Shown in pieces: positions 1-5,658 of a DNA stretch of 5,725 nt. Source of the stretch: an uncultured Emergencia sp. GTDB lineage: Bacteria > Bacillota > Clostridia > Peptostreptococcales > Anaerovoracaceae. The notes beneath the pieces are model-generated. The model saw only the letters and a list, made by a program, of their open reading frames with translations, had not been told where the DNA came from and ran no database searches. The position numbers and the translations under genes are program-made. Within the stretch, counting starts at the first letter, position 1; every line of letters begins with the position of its first letter. The DNA lies in the NCBI GenBank assembly GCA_902476665.1, contig CABSEO010000149.1:1-5725 (forward strand). Direction: 5' to 3'.

Positions 1-507
1 ATTTTCAGGGTGAAACCCAGTGACGCATGCAGCAGCATTATGAGAGGAGCTGCCAATGTGCTGACGGCGGGTTTTGTCATTGGATTTGCAAGAGCGATTA
101 TGATTGTGCTGGAGCAGGGAGAGATCGTTGATACTTTTGTGTATGCCATTTCTCAGGTACTTGAAGGAAAGAGCCCGGCATTTACACTGCTTATGCTGTT
201 TGTATTTGTTACTATTTTGAACTTTTTCGTAGATTCCGGTTCTGGTAAAGCGGTAATGATGATGCCTATCATGAGCCCTCTTGGAAAGATCCTTGGTATC
301 AATCAGCAGGTAATGGTGCTTACCTACCAGTTTGGAGACGGATTCACAGATTACCTGTGGCCGGCAGGCGCTCTTGTTCCATGCCAGTTATGTGGTCTGA
401 AATATAACATCTGGATGAAATTTGCCTGGAAAGCTATGGGAATACAGCTGATTGCAGGATATATCATGGTGCTCATAGCACATAGCATCAACCTTGGACC
501 ATTTTAA
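1..507 (+). CDS. YfcC-family membrane transporter, C-terminal part (5' end outside window)
   Basis: The frame is open from base 1 and ends at TAA 505-507, so 168 C-terminal residues are seen; the GTG at 10 is an internal Val codon, not a start. The sequence is hydrophobic, with about four membrane-spanning stretches, for example around residues 20-35 (VLTAGFVIGFARAIMIVL), 61-76 and 145-162. Motifs typical of the YfcC / C4-dicarboxylate-carrier-like (DcuC/ArcD-related) family are visible: GFARAI, then FVDSGSGKAVMMMPIMSPL, then YQFGDGFTDYLWP in a re-entrant or pore-like region. Such proteins are secondary carriers, and members are proposed to move amino acids, peptides or carboxylates; the substrate cannot be read from sequence. 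The gene is followed after 26 nt by the M55 aminopeptidase, so the two are probably one operon. I infer that it imports the peptidase substrate or exchanges its products. The family assignment is firm, the substrate is not. Confidence 0.85.
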   Translation: MFRVKPSDACSSIMRGAANVLTAGFVIGFARAIMIVLEQGEIVDTFVYAISQVLEGKSPAFTLLMLFVFVTILNFFVDSGSGKAVMMMPIMSPLGKILGINQQVMVLTYQFGDGFTDYLWPAGALVPCQLCGLKYNIWMKFAWKAMGIQLIAGYIMVLIAHSINLGPF

Positions 508-518
508 AACAGTAGATT

Positions 519-524
519 AAGGAG
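519..524 (+). promoter_or_regulatory. Ribosome binding site of the M55 peptidase
   Basis: AAGGAG lies 9 nt before ATG 534 in the 26-nt gap after the transporter stop codon. No promoter is recognisable in this gap, which supports co-transcription with the transporter. Confidence 0.8.
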
Positions 525-533
525 ATTATTAGT

Positions 534-1328
534 ATGAAAATATTTATCAGTGCAGATATTGAAGGAGTAAGTGGAATCACCAGCTGGGATGCAACCAGAT
601 ATGGGGGGAAAGGATATGAAGAGGCATGCAGACAGATGTCTGCAGAGGTAGCTGCTGCCTGCAGAGGTGCCCTCAGTATGGGGTGTGAGGTTGTGGTAAA
701 AGACGGACATGAAGATGCGATGAATATTGATCACAGTCTTCTTCCGGAACGTGCAGAACTTATCAGGGGGTGGATGAATAGTCCTCTTTCCATGCTCGGC
801 GGCCTGGATGAGACCTTTGACGGTATTATATACATAGGATATCATTCCGGCGCCTGGACTGATACAAGTCCATTAAAGCACACCTGTGAAGATCATGTTT
901 ATAACTGGTTTAAGATTAACGGGCATTATGCTTCTGAGTTTACGATAAATTCGCAGGTAGCAGATCAGCTGGGAGTTCCATCCCTTTTGATTTCTGGCGA
1001 TGAGGGGATATGCCGGTCTGCAGCCGAGGAGTATGACGGTATTAAAACCGTTGTGACAAAGAGAGGTATCGGAGATGCCACCTGGAACAGACATCCGCAG
1101 ACGGTGGTATCTGAAATAGAAGCCGCTGTGAGGGACGTCCTCAGCAGACCGCTGCCAAAAGCAAGGGCTATTGAAAGTGAGTATACGATGACTCTTTGCT
1201 ATAAAGAATTTCAAAAAGCCCGTTCCGCCTCGTGGTTTCCGGGTGTAGAACGGGTGGATGATTTTACCGTCTCATATACCGCGAAGACTCCTTTTGAACT
1301 TTCAAAGTGCAGATTCTTTATTGGCTAG
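534..1328 (+). CDS. dppA: M55 family zinc D-aminopeptidase (DppA-like)
   Basis: This 264-residue protein matches the usual length of DppA (about 270). ATG 534 follows AAGGAG at 519-524 with 9 nt spacing. The expected metal and catalytic residues of the M55 fold are all present: D8 and E10 in SADIEGVSG, H59 in KDGHEDAMN, H104 in GYHSG, E135 in the ASEFTIN segment, and the proposed catalytic H116 in LKHT. The family GE motif before the zinc Glu reads SE here. Known family members form self-compartmentalised ring assemblies in the cytoplasm and release N-terminal D-amino acids from peptides such as D-Ala-D-Ala; Bacillus subtilis DppA is the type example, encoded with a dipeptide ABC transporter. 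Here the partner is a YfcC-type carrier instead. No signal peptide is seen. Substrate specificity is inferred from the family only. The gene ends at a hairpin shared with the convergent regulator. Confidence 0.9.
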   Translation: MKIFISADIEGVSGITSWDATRYGGKGYEEACRQMSAEVAAACRGALSMGCEVVVKDGHEDAMNIDHSLLPERAELIRGWMNSPLSMLGGLDETFDGIIYIGYHSGAWTDTSPLKHTCEDHVYNWFKINGHYASEFTINSQVADQLGVPSLLISGDEGICRSAAEEYDGIKTVVTKRGIGDATWNRHPQTVVSEIEAAVRDVLSRPLPKARAIESEYTMTLCYKEFQKARSASWFPGVERVDDFTVSYTAKTPFELSKCRFFIG

Positions 1329-1336
1329 GCAATGCA

Positions 1337-1378
1337 AACAGGCTGTCACTTCAGATAATCTGAAGATGACAGCCTGTT
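1337..1378. terminator. Bidirectional terminator-like hairpin between convergent genes
   Basis: The arms 1337-1348 (AACAGGCTGTCA) and 1367-1378 are a perfect 12-bp complement. The stem continues with 1349-1355 (CTTCAGA) pairing to 1359-1365, with one bulged A at 1366 and a TAA loop at 1356-1358, giving 19 pairs in all. It occupies most of the 51 nt between the peptidase stop codon and the regulator stop codon, and is placed to stop transcripts arriving from both sides. Neither flank has a long T tract (TT then ATCATT on the plus strand, TTTGCATT on the minus strand), so intrinsic efficiency may be moderate. Confidence 0.8.
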
Positions 1379-1379
1379 A

Positions 1380-3368
1380 TCATTCATGCTCTTTCAGAAA
1401 CTTTATACCTTCCTCAGTGATCAGACAGCCGGACCTGCCCCGATGAATGAGAACCAGGTTTTTATCCTTCAACTCATTTAAGATATCTCTCAGTTTTCCT
1501 TCGCTCATATAGACTGACATTTCCCTTAGCAGTTTAGTGATAGCCGTACGTCCAATCCCATGGTACGGAAAGGTATTTTCACTGATAATTTTGAGAACAG
1601 TGATTTTAAGTGCATCGCCGGCAGGAGCGGCATCTCTGGTCTGTGAGGTTTCAGAATTAAGGTTGGGAAGTACTGACAGTGCTTTGTAATAGGTGGCGAC
1701 GTTTTCAAGCTGTCGTATGTTTCCTGGCCACTGGTATGAAACCAGCTGTTTCTTTTCTCGTTCTGTAAGATCGGAAAACTTTTTCTCGACAAAGTGCCTG
1801 AAAAGGGGAAGAATATCTTCACGTCTTTCTCTGAGCGGCGGAATTTCCAGTGGTATTACGTTCAGTCTGTAAAAAAGATCATTTCTGAAATTCCCTTTTT
1901 TTACTTCCTCTTCGAGATTTTTATTAGTGGCTGCGATGATTCTTACATCGACATTGATGGGTTTTGTACCGCCTACTTTTATTATCTGCTTTTCTTGAAG
2001 TGTCCGCAGAAGCCTCAACTGCATGTTGGGAGAGATATCCCCTATTTCATCTAAAAAGATGGTGCCGCCGTGAGCCTGTTCAAACAGGCCGCTTTTTCCC
2101 TTACTGTCGGCACCTGTAAAAGAGCCTTTTTCGTATCCGAACAATTCACTGTCAAGGAGTGAGTCAGAGAGTGCTGCGCAGTTTATAGCAACGAACGGAC
2201 CATCCTTTCTGAGGGAATAATTATGGATGGATTGAGCAAACATTTCTTTGCCGGTGCCACTTTCTCCAGTGATGGAGATTGTGAAGTCTGTTTTTGAGAT
2301 ATCTTTGGCCATGTCGATCAGGCTTTTCATCTTTGCAGAACGATGGATGATATCATTAAAACTGTATCGGGCGAAAAGGCCGCTGCGGATAGACCTTGGT
2401 TCACTGCTTGTAGGCTGGAATGCAAAAGAGTAGCCGACACTTTCTCCAAGAAGTTTTATAGGGGACTTGTCCACAGAATAAAGATGATTTCCAATGGTTA
2501 TTTCTGTCTGAATATAATCTCCTTCTTTCAGATCGGAAAGAGAGATAACATCATCGATACTGTCGCCGATAGCCCTGATATCAAACAGCTTCTTTGCCTT
2601 TTCGTCTGCGTAGATAACCAGACCATCAATATCGGAAAGAATGAGAGCGGAGTCAGAGCTGTCGGATGTCATGCTGAGAGCCTGATTTTTGAGAAATTCC
2701 TGAAGATATTTTGCATAGAACGATGAATTGGCTTCGGAAACAGTGTTGATACGAAGCAGGAGATTCTTGTAGATTCTATTGTTTTCTAAGTCCAGAAGCT
2801 GCATCAGTCTCAATAATGTATCAAAGGAAAAGTCTCTGTAACCGATATTATATATTTTTTCTATGGTGGGAGGTGCAAGATGTTCCTCATTTGGTGTGAT
2901 TGCTGTCTTTATATCTGCATATACAGAGAGAGGTTCATTTTCGTCAAAGGGAACAAGGGTAAGATTTACAAAACCCAGTTCATAAAGATTGTAGGTTGCC
3001 TGAAGTGAAGAGGTCAGTGAGTCATTTAGCACGAGAACTTTTTCTCCGTCTGGAATTTCTGTAATCTTATCGAGTGAGCTTTTGTTGATAGATCTGTTCA
3101 TGATCAGTATCTTTGAATAATCTGCAATATTGTCCTTGAGGAGCTGAAGCTTGTCTTCTGAAATCAGCAGAAAAGCATCAGCCTCCAGCCTTTCGCCACA
3201 TCTGATGTTATCCAGATAAACGTTTTCGATATCGATATATTCCTCAAAAATGGATTTGAGATGCTGGTTCAGATAATTGATTGCGTCGATATTCTCGTTG
3301 GTGTTAAATATCATCATGACTTTTTTCATTTTTAGAATAATACCGGATTCCGACTGTTTGCTGCTCAT
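1380..3368 (-). CDS. Sigma-54-dependent transcriptional activator with PAS-like and AAA+ domains and a winged-helix C-terminus
   Basis: This 662-residue cytoplasmic activator should drive RNA polymerase-sigma-54 open-complex formation by ATP hydrolysis. Residues about 14-185 are a sensory region of unassigned type, ending in an NIGYRDFSFDTLL segment common in Firmicutes regulators of this class. Residues about 190-230 look helical, and 241-320 resemble a PAS domain (ALILSDIDGLVIYADEKAKKLF). The AAA+ domain (about 338-560) has Walker A GESGTGKE (368-375), the sigma-54 contact loop GSFTGA (415-420, a variant of GAFTGA), Walker B TIFLDE (436-441), arginine-finger candidates R495 and R501, and WPGNIRQLEN (547-556). 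Residues about 585-662 form a winged-helix-like domain instead of a Fis-type one. It is convergent to the transporter-peptidase pair, its likely target. Start choice is uncertain: ATG 3368 has its nearest Shine-Dalgarno 19 nt away, and Met14 (MKKVMMIF) is an alternative without a good site. Confidence 0.9.
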   Translation of the reverse strand: MSSKQSESGIILKMKKVMMIFNTNENIDAINYLNQHLKSIFEEYIDIENVYLDNIRCGERLEADAFLLISEDKLQLLKDNIADYSKILIMNRSINKSSLDKITEIPDGEKVLVLNDSLTSSLQATYNLYELGFVNLTLVPFDENEPLSVYADIKTAITPNEEHLAPPTIEKIYNIGYRDFSFDTLLRLMQLLDLENNRIYKNLLLRINTVSEANSSFYAKYLQEFLKNQALSMTSDSSDSALILSDIDGLVIYADEKAKKLFDIRAIGDSIDDVISLSDLKEGDYIQTEITIGNHLYSVDKSPIKLLGESVGYSFAFQPTSSEPRSIRSGLFARYSFNDIIHRSAKMKSLIDMAKDISKTDFTISITGESGTGKEMFAQSIHNYSLRKDGPFVAINCAALSDSLLDSELFGYEKGSFTGADSKGKSGLFEQAHGGTIFLDEIGDISPNMQLRLLRTLQEKQIIKVGGTKPINVDVRIIAATNKNLEEEVKKGNFRNDLFYRLNVIPLEIPPLRERREDILPLFRHFVEKKFSDLTEREKKQLVSYQWPGNIRQLENVATYYKALSVLPNLNSETSQTRDAAPAGDALKITVLKIISENTFPYHGIGRTAITKLLREMSVYMSEGKLRDILNELKDKNLVLIHRGRSGCLITEEGIKFLKEHE

Positions 3369-3436
3369 AGAGGACTTATCCGGTTTTCTCCTTTCATAAA
3401 CTTTTTTGTTGATATAAAACCCGTATTATATAAACT

Positions 3437-3456
3437 GCTGAAGCAGCGGCTTCAGC
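3437..3456. repeat. Inverted repeat GCTGAAGC-N4-GCTTCAGC, candidate operator or leader hairpin
   Basis: The arms 3437-3444 and 3449-3456 are perfect 8-bp complements separated by AGCG. The repeat lies 69 bp before the activator start, within the transcript predicted from the promoter at 3602-3630, and 6 nt upstream of a minus-strand TATAAT box. A further half-site copy, CTTCAGC, sits at 3554-3560. It could bind a dimeric regulator or fold in the leader RNA; sequence alone does not decide. Confidence 0.5.
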
Positions 3457-3601
3457 TATGTATGATAGTTTAAAAGAAATCGGTATTTTCCGTTTTTCGG
3501 AAATAAAAAATCAAGAATACAAAAAGAACTGTGTTTGATAAAGGTGCAAAACTCTTCAGCAGAACATCAGTATGACGGAATACATGATTTTCATATCAAA
3601 A

Positions 3602-3630
3602 AGTATACACTGAATGTACACAACTATCAA
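3602..3630 (-). promoter_or_regulatory. Sigma-A promoter reading towards the sigma-54 activator
   Basis: On the minus strand TTGATA (3630-3625) is followed by a 17-nt spacer and TATACT (3607-3602). Each box has one mismatch to TTGACA/TATAAT and the spacing is optimal. Transcription would start near 3595, giving the activator an untranslated leader of about 227 nt. It is the best promoter match seen in the window. Confidence 0.65.
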
Positions 3631-3720
3631 CTGGAATTTCTAAAGGGCCTGGGAGAAAGAGAATACAGAAAACACAGTTTCGCACTGTAGTTTCCGGACG
3701 TTATACAGAAACTTTTCTTG

Positions 3721-3726
3721 TATAAT
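3721..3726 (+). promoter_or_regulatory. -10 box of the promoter for the tocopherol-cyclase-like gene
   Basis: A consensus TATAAT lies 51 nt before ATG 3778. No good -35 box is present at 16-18 nt spacing (candidates around 3697-3704 are poor), so the promoter may be weak or activator-dependent. The predicted 5' leader is about 45 nt. Confidence 0.45.
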
Positions 3727-3765
3727 TGTGCAGGAAGACAGCAAAACTATGTCCGAGCAATGATT

Positions 3766-3772
3766 AAAGGAG
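3766..3772 (+). promoter_or_regulatory. Ribosome binding site fixing the start of the tocopherol-cyclase-like gene
   Basis: AAAGGAG lies 5 nt before ATG 3778. This selects 3778 over the in-frame TTG at 3718, which overlaps the -10 box and has no ribosome binding site. Confidence 0.8.
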
Positions 3773-3777
3773 TTGTT

Positions 3778-4629
3778 ATGAAAGAATATTTCTGTGGATG
3801 GTATGTGAAATGTCAGTCGGAAGAACATACTCTGGCATTGATTCCTGCAGTGCACAGGACAAAGGAGCAGAAATCAGCTTCTATACAGATAATTTCTGAA
3901 CGGGAAGCTCTGCATGTTCCATTGGATGAGAGGACTCTTTATCTGGATTCGCATGAGTTCTGTATCAGAACTGAAAAAAATTTCTTTGGAAAGAGGGGCA
4001 TGAAGCTGGATATAGACAAAAACGGGTGCAGGGTTGAGGGAGAGGTATGTTTCAGCCCCTTTTCACATATTCGGTATGATATCATGGGACCTTTTCGGTA
4101 TGTTCCTTTCATGGAATGCAGACATAGTATTGTCAGTATGTACCATGAGGTTGAGGGAGAGGTATCGATTAATGGAAATCGTTTTATCTTTGAAAATGCC
4201 AAGGGATACATTGAAGGTGACAGGGGATGCTCTTTTCCCGGCGCATATGCCTGGACTCAGTGCTTTTTCCGTGAGGGGTCTCTGATGGTCAGTGCAGCTG
4301 AGATTCCAATCGGTCCTTTTCATTTCACAGGAATTATCGGTGTGATTTTTTGGCGGGGAAGGGAGATCAGACTGGCCACTTATCTGGGAGCCAGAGCCGC
4401 AAGAATTAGTGGCGGTGAAATTGTAATAACTCAGGGTGATATGATTTTTTCGGCCAAATTGTGTGAGAAGAAGGAACATCCTCTTCTGGCACCGGTAATG
4501 GGAGATATGCGCCGGTTTATTCATGAAAGTCCATCCTGCATTGCAGCCTACAGTTTCAAAAAAGACGGAAAAACTCTTTTCTCTTTTAAAACATCAAAAG
4601 CTTCTTTTGAGTATGAATATCCCCGGTAA
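3778..4629 (+). CDS. Tocopherol cyclase-like family protein, function unknown in Firmicutes
   Basis: The 283-residue product resembles the bacterial branch of the tocopherol-cyclase-like family (Pfam Tocopherol_cycl), a lipocalin-like beta-barrel fold. Supporting motifs in order are GWYVKCQ (7-13), DIMGPFRYVPFMECRHSIV (101-119), GYIEGDRGCSFP (143-154) followed by YAWTQC (157-162), and RLATYLGA (198-205). It is rich in predicted beta strands and has no signal peptide or membrane helix, so it is probably cytosolic. Plant VTE1 closes the chromanol ring of vitamin E, but nothing else of that pathway is nearby and an anaerobe would not be expected to make tocopherol. A role on another hydrophobic substrate, or simple lipid binding, is more plausible but unproven. 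It seems monocistronic, with its own TATAAT box and a strong terminator. Family membership is moderately sure, activity unknown. Confidence 0.75.
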   Translation: MKEYFCGWYVKCQSEEHTLALIPAVHRTKEQKSASIQIISEREALHVPLDERTLYLDSHEFCIRTEKNFFGKRGMKLDIDKNGCRVEGEVCFSPFSHIRYDIMGPFRYVPFMECRHSIVSMYHEVEGEVSINGNRFIFENAKGYIEGDRGCSFPGAYAWTQCFFREGSLMVSAAEIPIGPFHFTGIIGVIFWRGREIRLATYLGARAARISGGEIVITQGDMIFSAKLCEKKEHPLLAPVMGDMRRFIHESPSCIAAYSFKKDGKTLFSFKTSKASFEYEYPR

Positions 4630-4630
4630 G

Positions 4631-4677
4631 CAGCAGAACCGCTTTCAATTGGTGAAAGCGGTTCTGTTGTCTATTTT
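4631..4677 (+). terminator. Rho-independent terminator, probably serving both convergent genes
   Basis: Arms 4634-4647 (CAGAACCGCTTTCA) and 4653-4666 are a perfect 14-bp complement with an ATTGG loop. Outer pairs C4631-G4669 and A4632-T4668 extend the stem. On the plus strand it is followed by TTGTCTATTTT, a fair T tract. It begins 2 nt after the plus-strand stop codon, and the minus-strand acetyltransferase stops at 4671-4673, so transcripts from both sides cross it. Confidence 0.85.
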
Positions 4678-5306
4678 ATTGTTGAATTTACGTAGATAAA
4701 GAACTCTTCCTGACTTGGGAGATATTTACGCTCTTTTTTGGGAAAAGTGTCATCAAATCGCTGTGCCTCTTTTTCATCGATATGCATGACAGAACTCTCA
4801 TGATAGATCCAGCTGGTTCCTGAGAGGGCGTCAGGAATCAGTTCTTTTACCAGCATGCCAGCTGGAAAAGTACCATTTTCTGTGGAAACGCCGTATTTTT
4901 TACAGCTTTTAAAACCACTGCTCACATAGTTGGCAGGACTTCCAAAAATAATCACTGCATCATATCCCAGCATGACAGCCTGCTGAAAGGAATATTCCAT
5001 CAGGAGCTTTCCATAGCCTTTTCTCTGATACTGGGGAAGTATGCTGATGGGTCCAAAGGTTAGAACGGTCTTTTCTTTTCCCTTTTCTCCTGTCAGGCAG
5101 GCTTTTGTGTACATGATATTTCCTATAACCTGGCCATCGGCTTCAATGACAAAGTCCAGCTCAGGAATAAAGTCGGGATGCTCACGCATAATGTGAACCA
5201 GATAATGTTCTGTGCAGCCGGGCACATACTGATTGTAAAATGCTTCCCTTGTGATATGTTCTACAAGAGATCTGTCAGATGATCTTTCATTTCGGATAGT
5301 TATCAT
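4671..5306 (-). CDS. GNAT-family N-acetyltransferase
   Basis: The 211-residue product is a cytosolic acyl-CoA-dependent acetyltransferase of the GNAT fold, of the general type called YhbS-like. The start at ATG 5306 (MITIRNERSSD) is set by AAAGGAG at 5314-5320 with 7 nt spacing; a longer reading from 5375 would overlap the preceding ArsR gene and has no family-like sequence. The N-terminal strand and helix (ITIRNERSSDRSLVEHITREAF) open the fold. The acetyl-CoA pyrophosphate loop is QRKGYG (94-99) after GPISILPQY, and the following helix (KLLMEYSFQQAV) and strand DAVIIFG complete the core. The last 75 or so residues form a tail that may shape substrate binding. It is the third gene of the metal operon, 22 nt after the repressor. 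The substrate (small molecule, peptide or protein) cannot be predicted, and a direct metal role is not evident. Confidence 0.85.
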   Translation of the reverse strand: MITIRNERSSDRSLVEHITREAFYNQYVPGCTEHYLVHIMREHPDFIPELDFVIEADGQVIGNIMYTKACLTGEKGKEKTVLTFGPISILPQYQRKGYGKLLMEYSFQQAVMLGYDAVIIFGSPANYVSSGFKSCKKYGVSTENGTFPAGMLVKELIPDALSGTSWIYHESSVMHIDEKEAQRFDDTFPKKERKYLPSQEEFFIYVNSTIK

Positions 5307-5313
5307 AGAATGT

Positions 5314-5320
5314 CTCCTTT
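5314..5320 (-). promoter_or_regulatory. Ribosome binding site fixing the acetyltransferase start
   Basis: On the minus strand AAAGGAG precedes ATG 5306 by 7 nt and lies wholly in the short gap after the ArsR stop codon. It indicates the acetyltransferase is translated from its own site on a shared mRNA. Confidence 0.8.
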
Positions 5321-5328
5321 GAGAAAAT

Positions 5329-5634
5329 CTATTCAAGTACATGTTCCAGTCCCTGAGCCATGATAGTAGCCACATGATCGTCTGCCAGGGAATAATATAT
5401 GGTTTTTCCGTCGCGACGGAATTTTACCAGTGCCATCTGTTTTAAAATACGGAGCTGATGAGAAATGGCACTTTGTGTCATGGAAAGTCTGTCTGCTATT
5501 TCCTGTACGCATAGTTCATTCTGCAGCAGAGCGTACAGGATGCGTATTCTGGTGGGGCCTCCAAAGACCTTAAACAGTTCTGCCAGAGCCTGCAGCGTTT
5601 CTGGCTCCATCTGATCATGTTTTTCAAAATCCAT
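5329..5634 (-). CDS. ArsR/SmtB-family metal-responsive repressor, SmtB-type zinc site
   Basis: The 101-residue protein is a dimeric winged-helix repressor of typical family length. ATG 5634 follows GGAGG (5643-5647) at 8 nt. The core reads FKVFGGPTRIRILYAL, then ELCVQEIADRL, the recognition helix around QSAISHQLRIL (54-64), and the wing KFRRDGKTIYYSL (71-83). The C-terminal helix carries D85, H87, H98 and E101, matching the D-x-H-x10-H-x2-E spacing of the SmtB alpha-5 zinc site (D104, H106, H117, E120). The ArsR-type cysteine pair is absent: ELCV keeps one Cys, and the next position is Gln. Metal binding, probably Zn(II), should release DNA and derepress the operon. It sits 24 nt after an efflux ATPase and 22 nt before the acetyltransferase, so it is likely autoregulatory; the operator should lie before the ATPase, outside the window. 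Confidence 0.9.
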   Translation of the reverse strand: MDFEKHDQMEPETLQALAELFKVFGGPTRIRILYALLQNELCVQEIADRLSMTQSAISHQLRILKQMALVKFRRDGKTIYYSLADDHVATIMAQGLEHVLE

Positions 5635-5642
5635 TTCTCATT

Positions 5643-5647
5643 CCTCC
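5643..5647 (-). promoter_or_regulatory. Ribosome binding site of the ArsR-family gene
   Basis: GGAGG on the minus strand lies 8 nt before ATG 5634, in the 24-nt gap after the ATPase stop codon. No promoter with both boxes is seen in this gap. Confidence 0.75.
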
Positions 5648-5658
5648 ATAACTATCAT

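Larger units (their letters stand above)
3369..3777. other. 409-nt divergent intergenic region
   Basis: This AT-rich stretch separates the sigma-54 activator (-) from the tocopherol-cyclase-like gene (+). It contains a strong minus-strand sigma-A promoter (3602-3630), an inverted repeat (3437-3456) with a third half-site copy (3554-3560), a small TTTCCG/CGGAAA stem-loop (3487-3503), a TATAAT box without a matching -35 on the minus strand (3425-3430), and a plus-strand TATAAT (3721-3726). I see no convincing gene, tRNA, known riboswitch core or -24/-12 sigma-54 promoter in it. Confidence 0.7.

Noticed and set aside
504..1214. Two 113-codon minus-strand frames (504-845 and 873-1214) opposite the M55 peptidase.
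   Set aside because: They are antisense to a clearly conserved gene, carry no family motifs, and look like shadows of its codon usage.
2343..2726. 127-codon plus-strand frame opposite the activator.
   Set aside because: It lies within the antisense of the PAS and early AAA+ region, with no ribosome binding site or recognisable domain.
3143..3150. Another GCTGAAGC copy, matching the inverted-repeat arm.
   Set aside because: It lies inside the activator coding sequence, is not paired with a partner arm, and an 8-mer of this kind is expected by chance.
3425..3430. Minus-strand TATAAT as a second promoter for the activator.
   Set aside because: No -35 box at 16-18 nt; that position is occupied by the inverted repeat. 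Possible only with an activator, so not listed as a promoter.
3487..3503. TTTCCG-TTTTT-CGGAAA stem-loop as a terminator.
   Set aside because: The 6-bp stem is weak and neither strand has a proper T tract immediately after it.
3469..3690. Open plus-strand frame of 73 codons in the intergenic region, with a possible GTG start at 3544 (48 residues).
   Set aside because: No ribosome binding site at usable spacing, no recognisable motif, and it overlaps the minus-strand promoter. Open length is compatible with chance.
3718..3777. Upstream TTG start extending the tocopherol-cyclase-like protein by 20 residues.
   Set aside because: It overlaps the TATAAT box and has no ribosome binding site, while ATG 3778 has AAAGGAG at 5 nt.
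4063..4524. 153-codon minus-strand frame opposite the tocopherol-cyclase-like gene.
   Set aside because: Antisense shadow of a gene with strong family motifs; its translation is low-complexity and motif-free.
5307..5375. N-terminal extension of the acetyltransferase by 23 residues.
   Set aside because: It would overlap the end of the ArsR gene, and the extra residues are not family-like. ATG 5306 has a good ribosome binding site.
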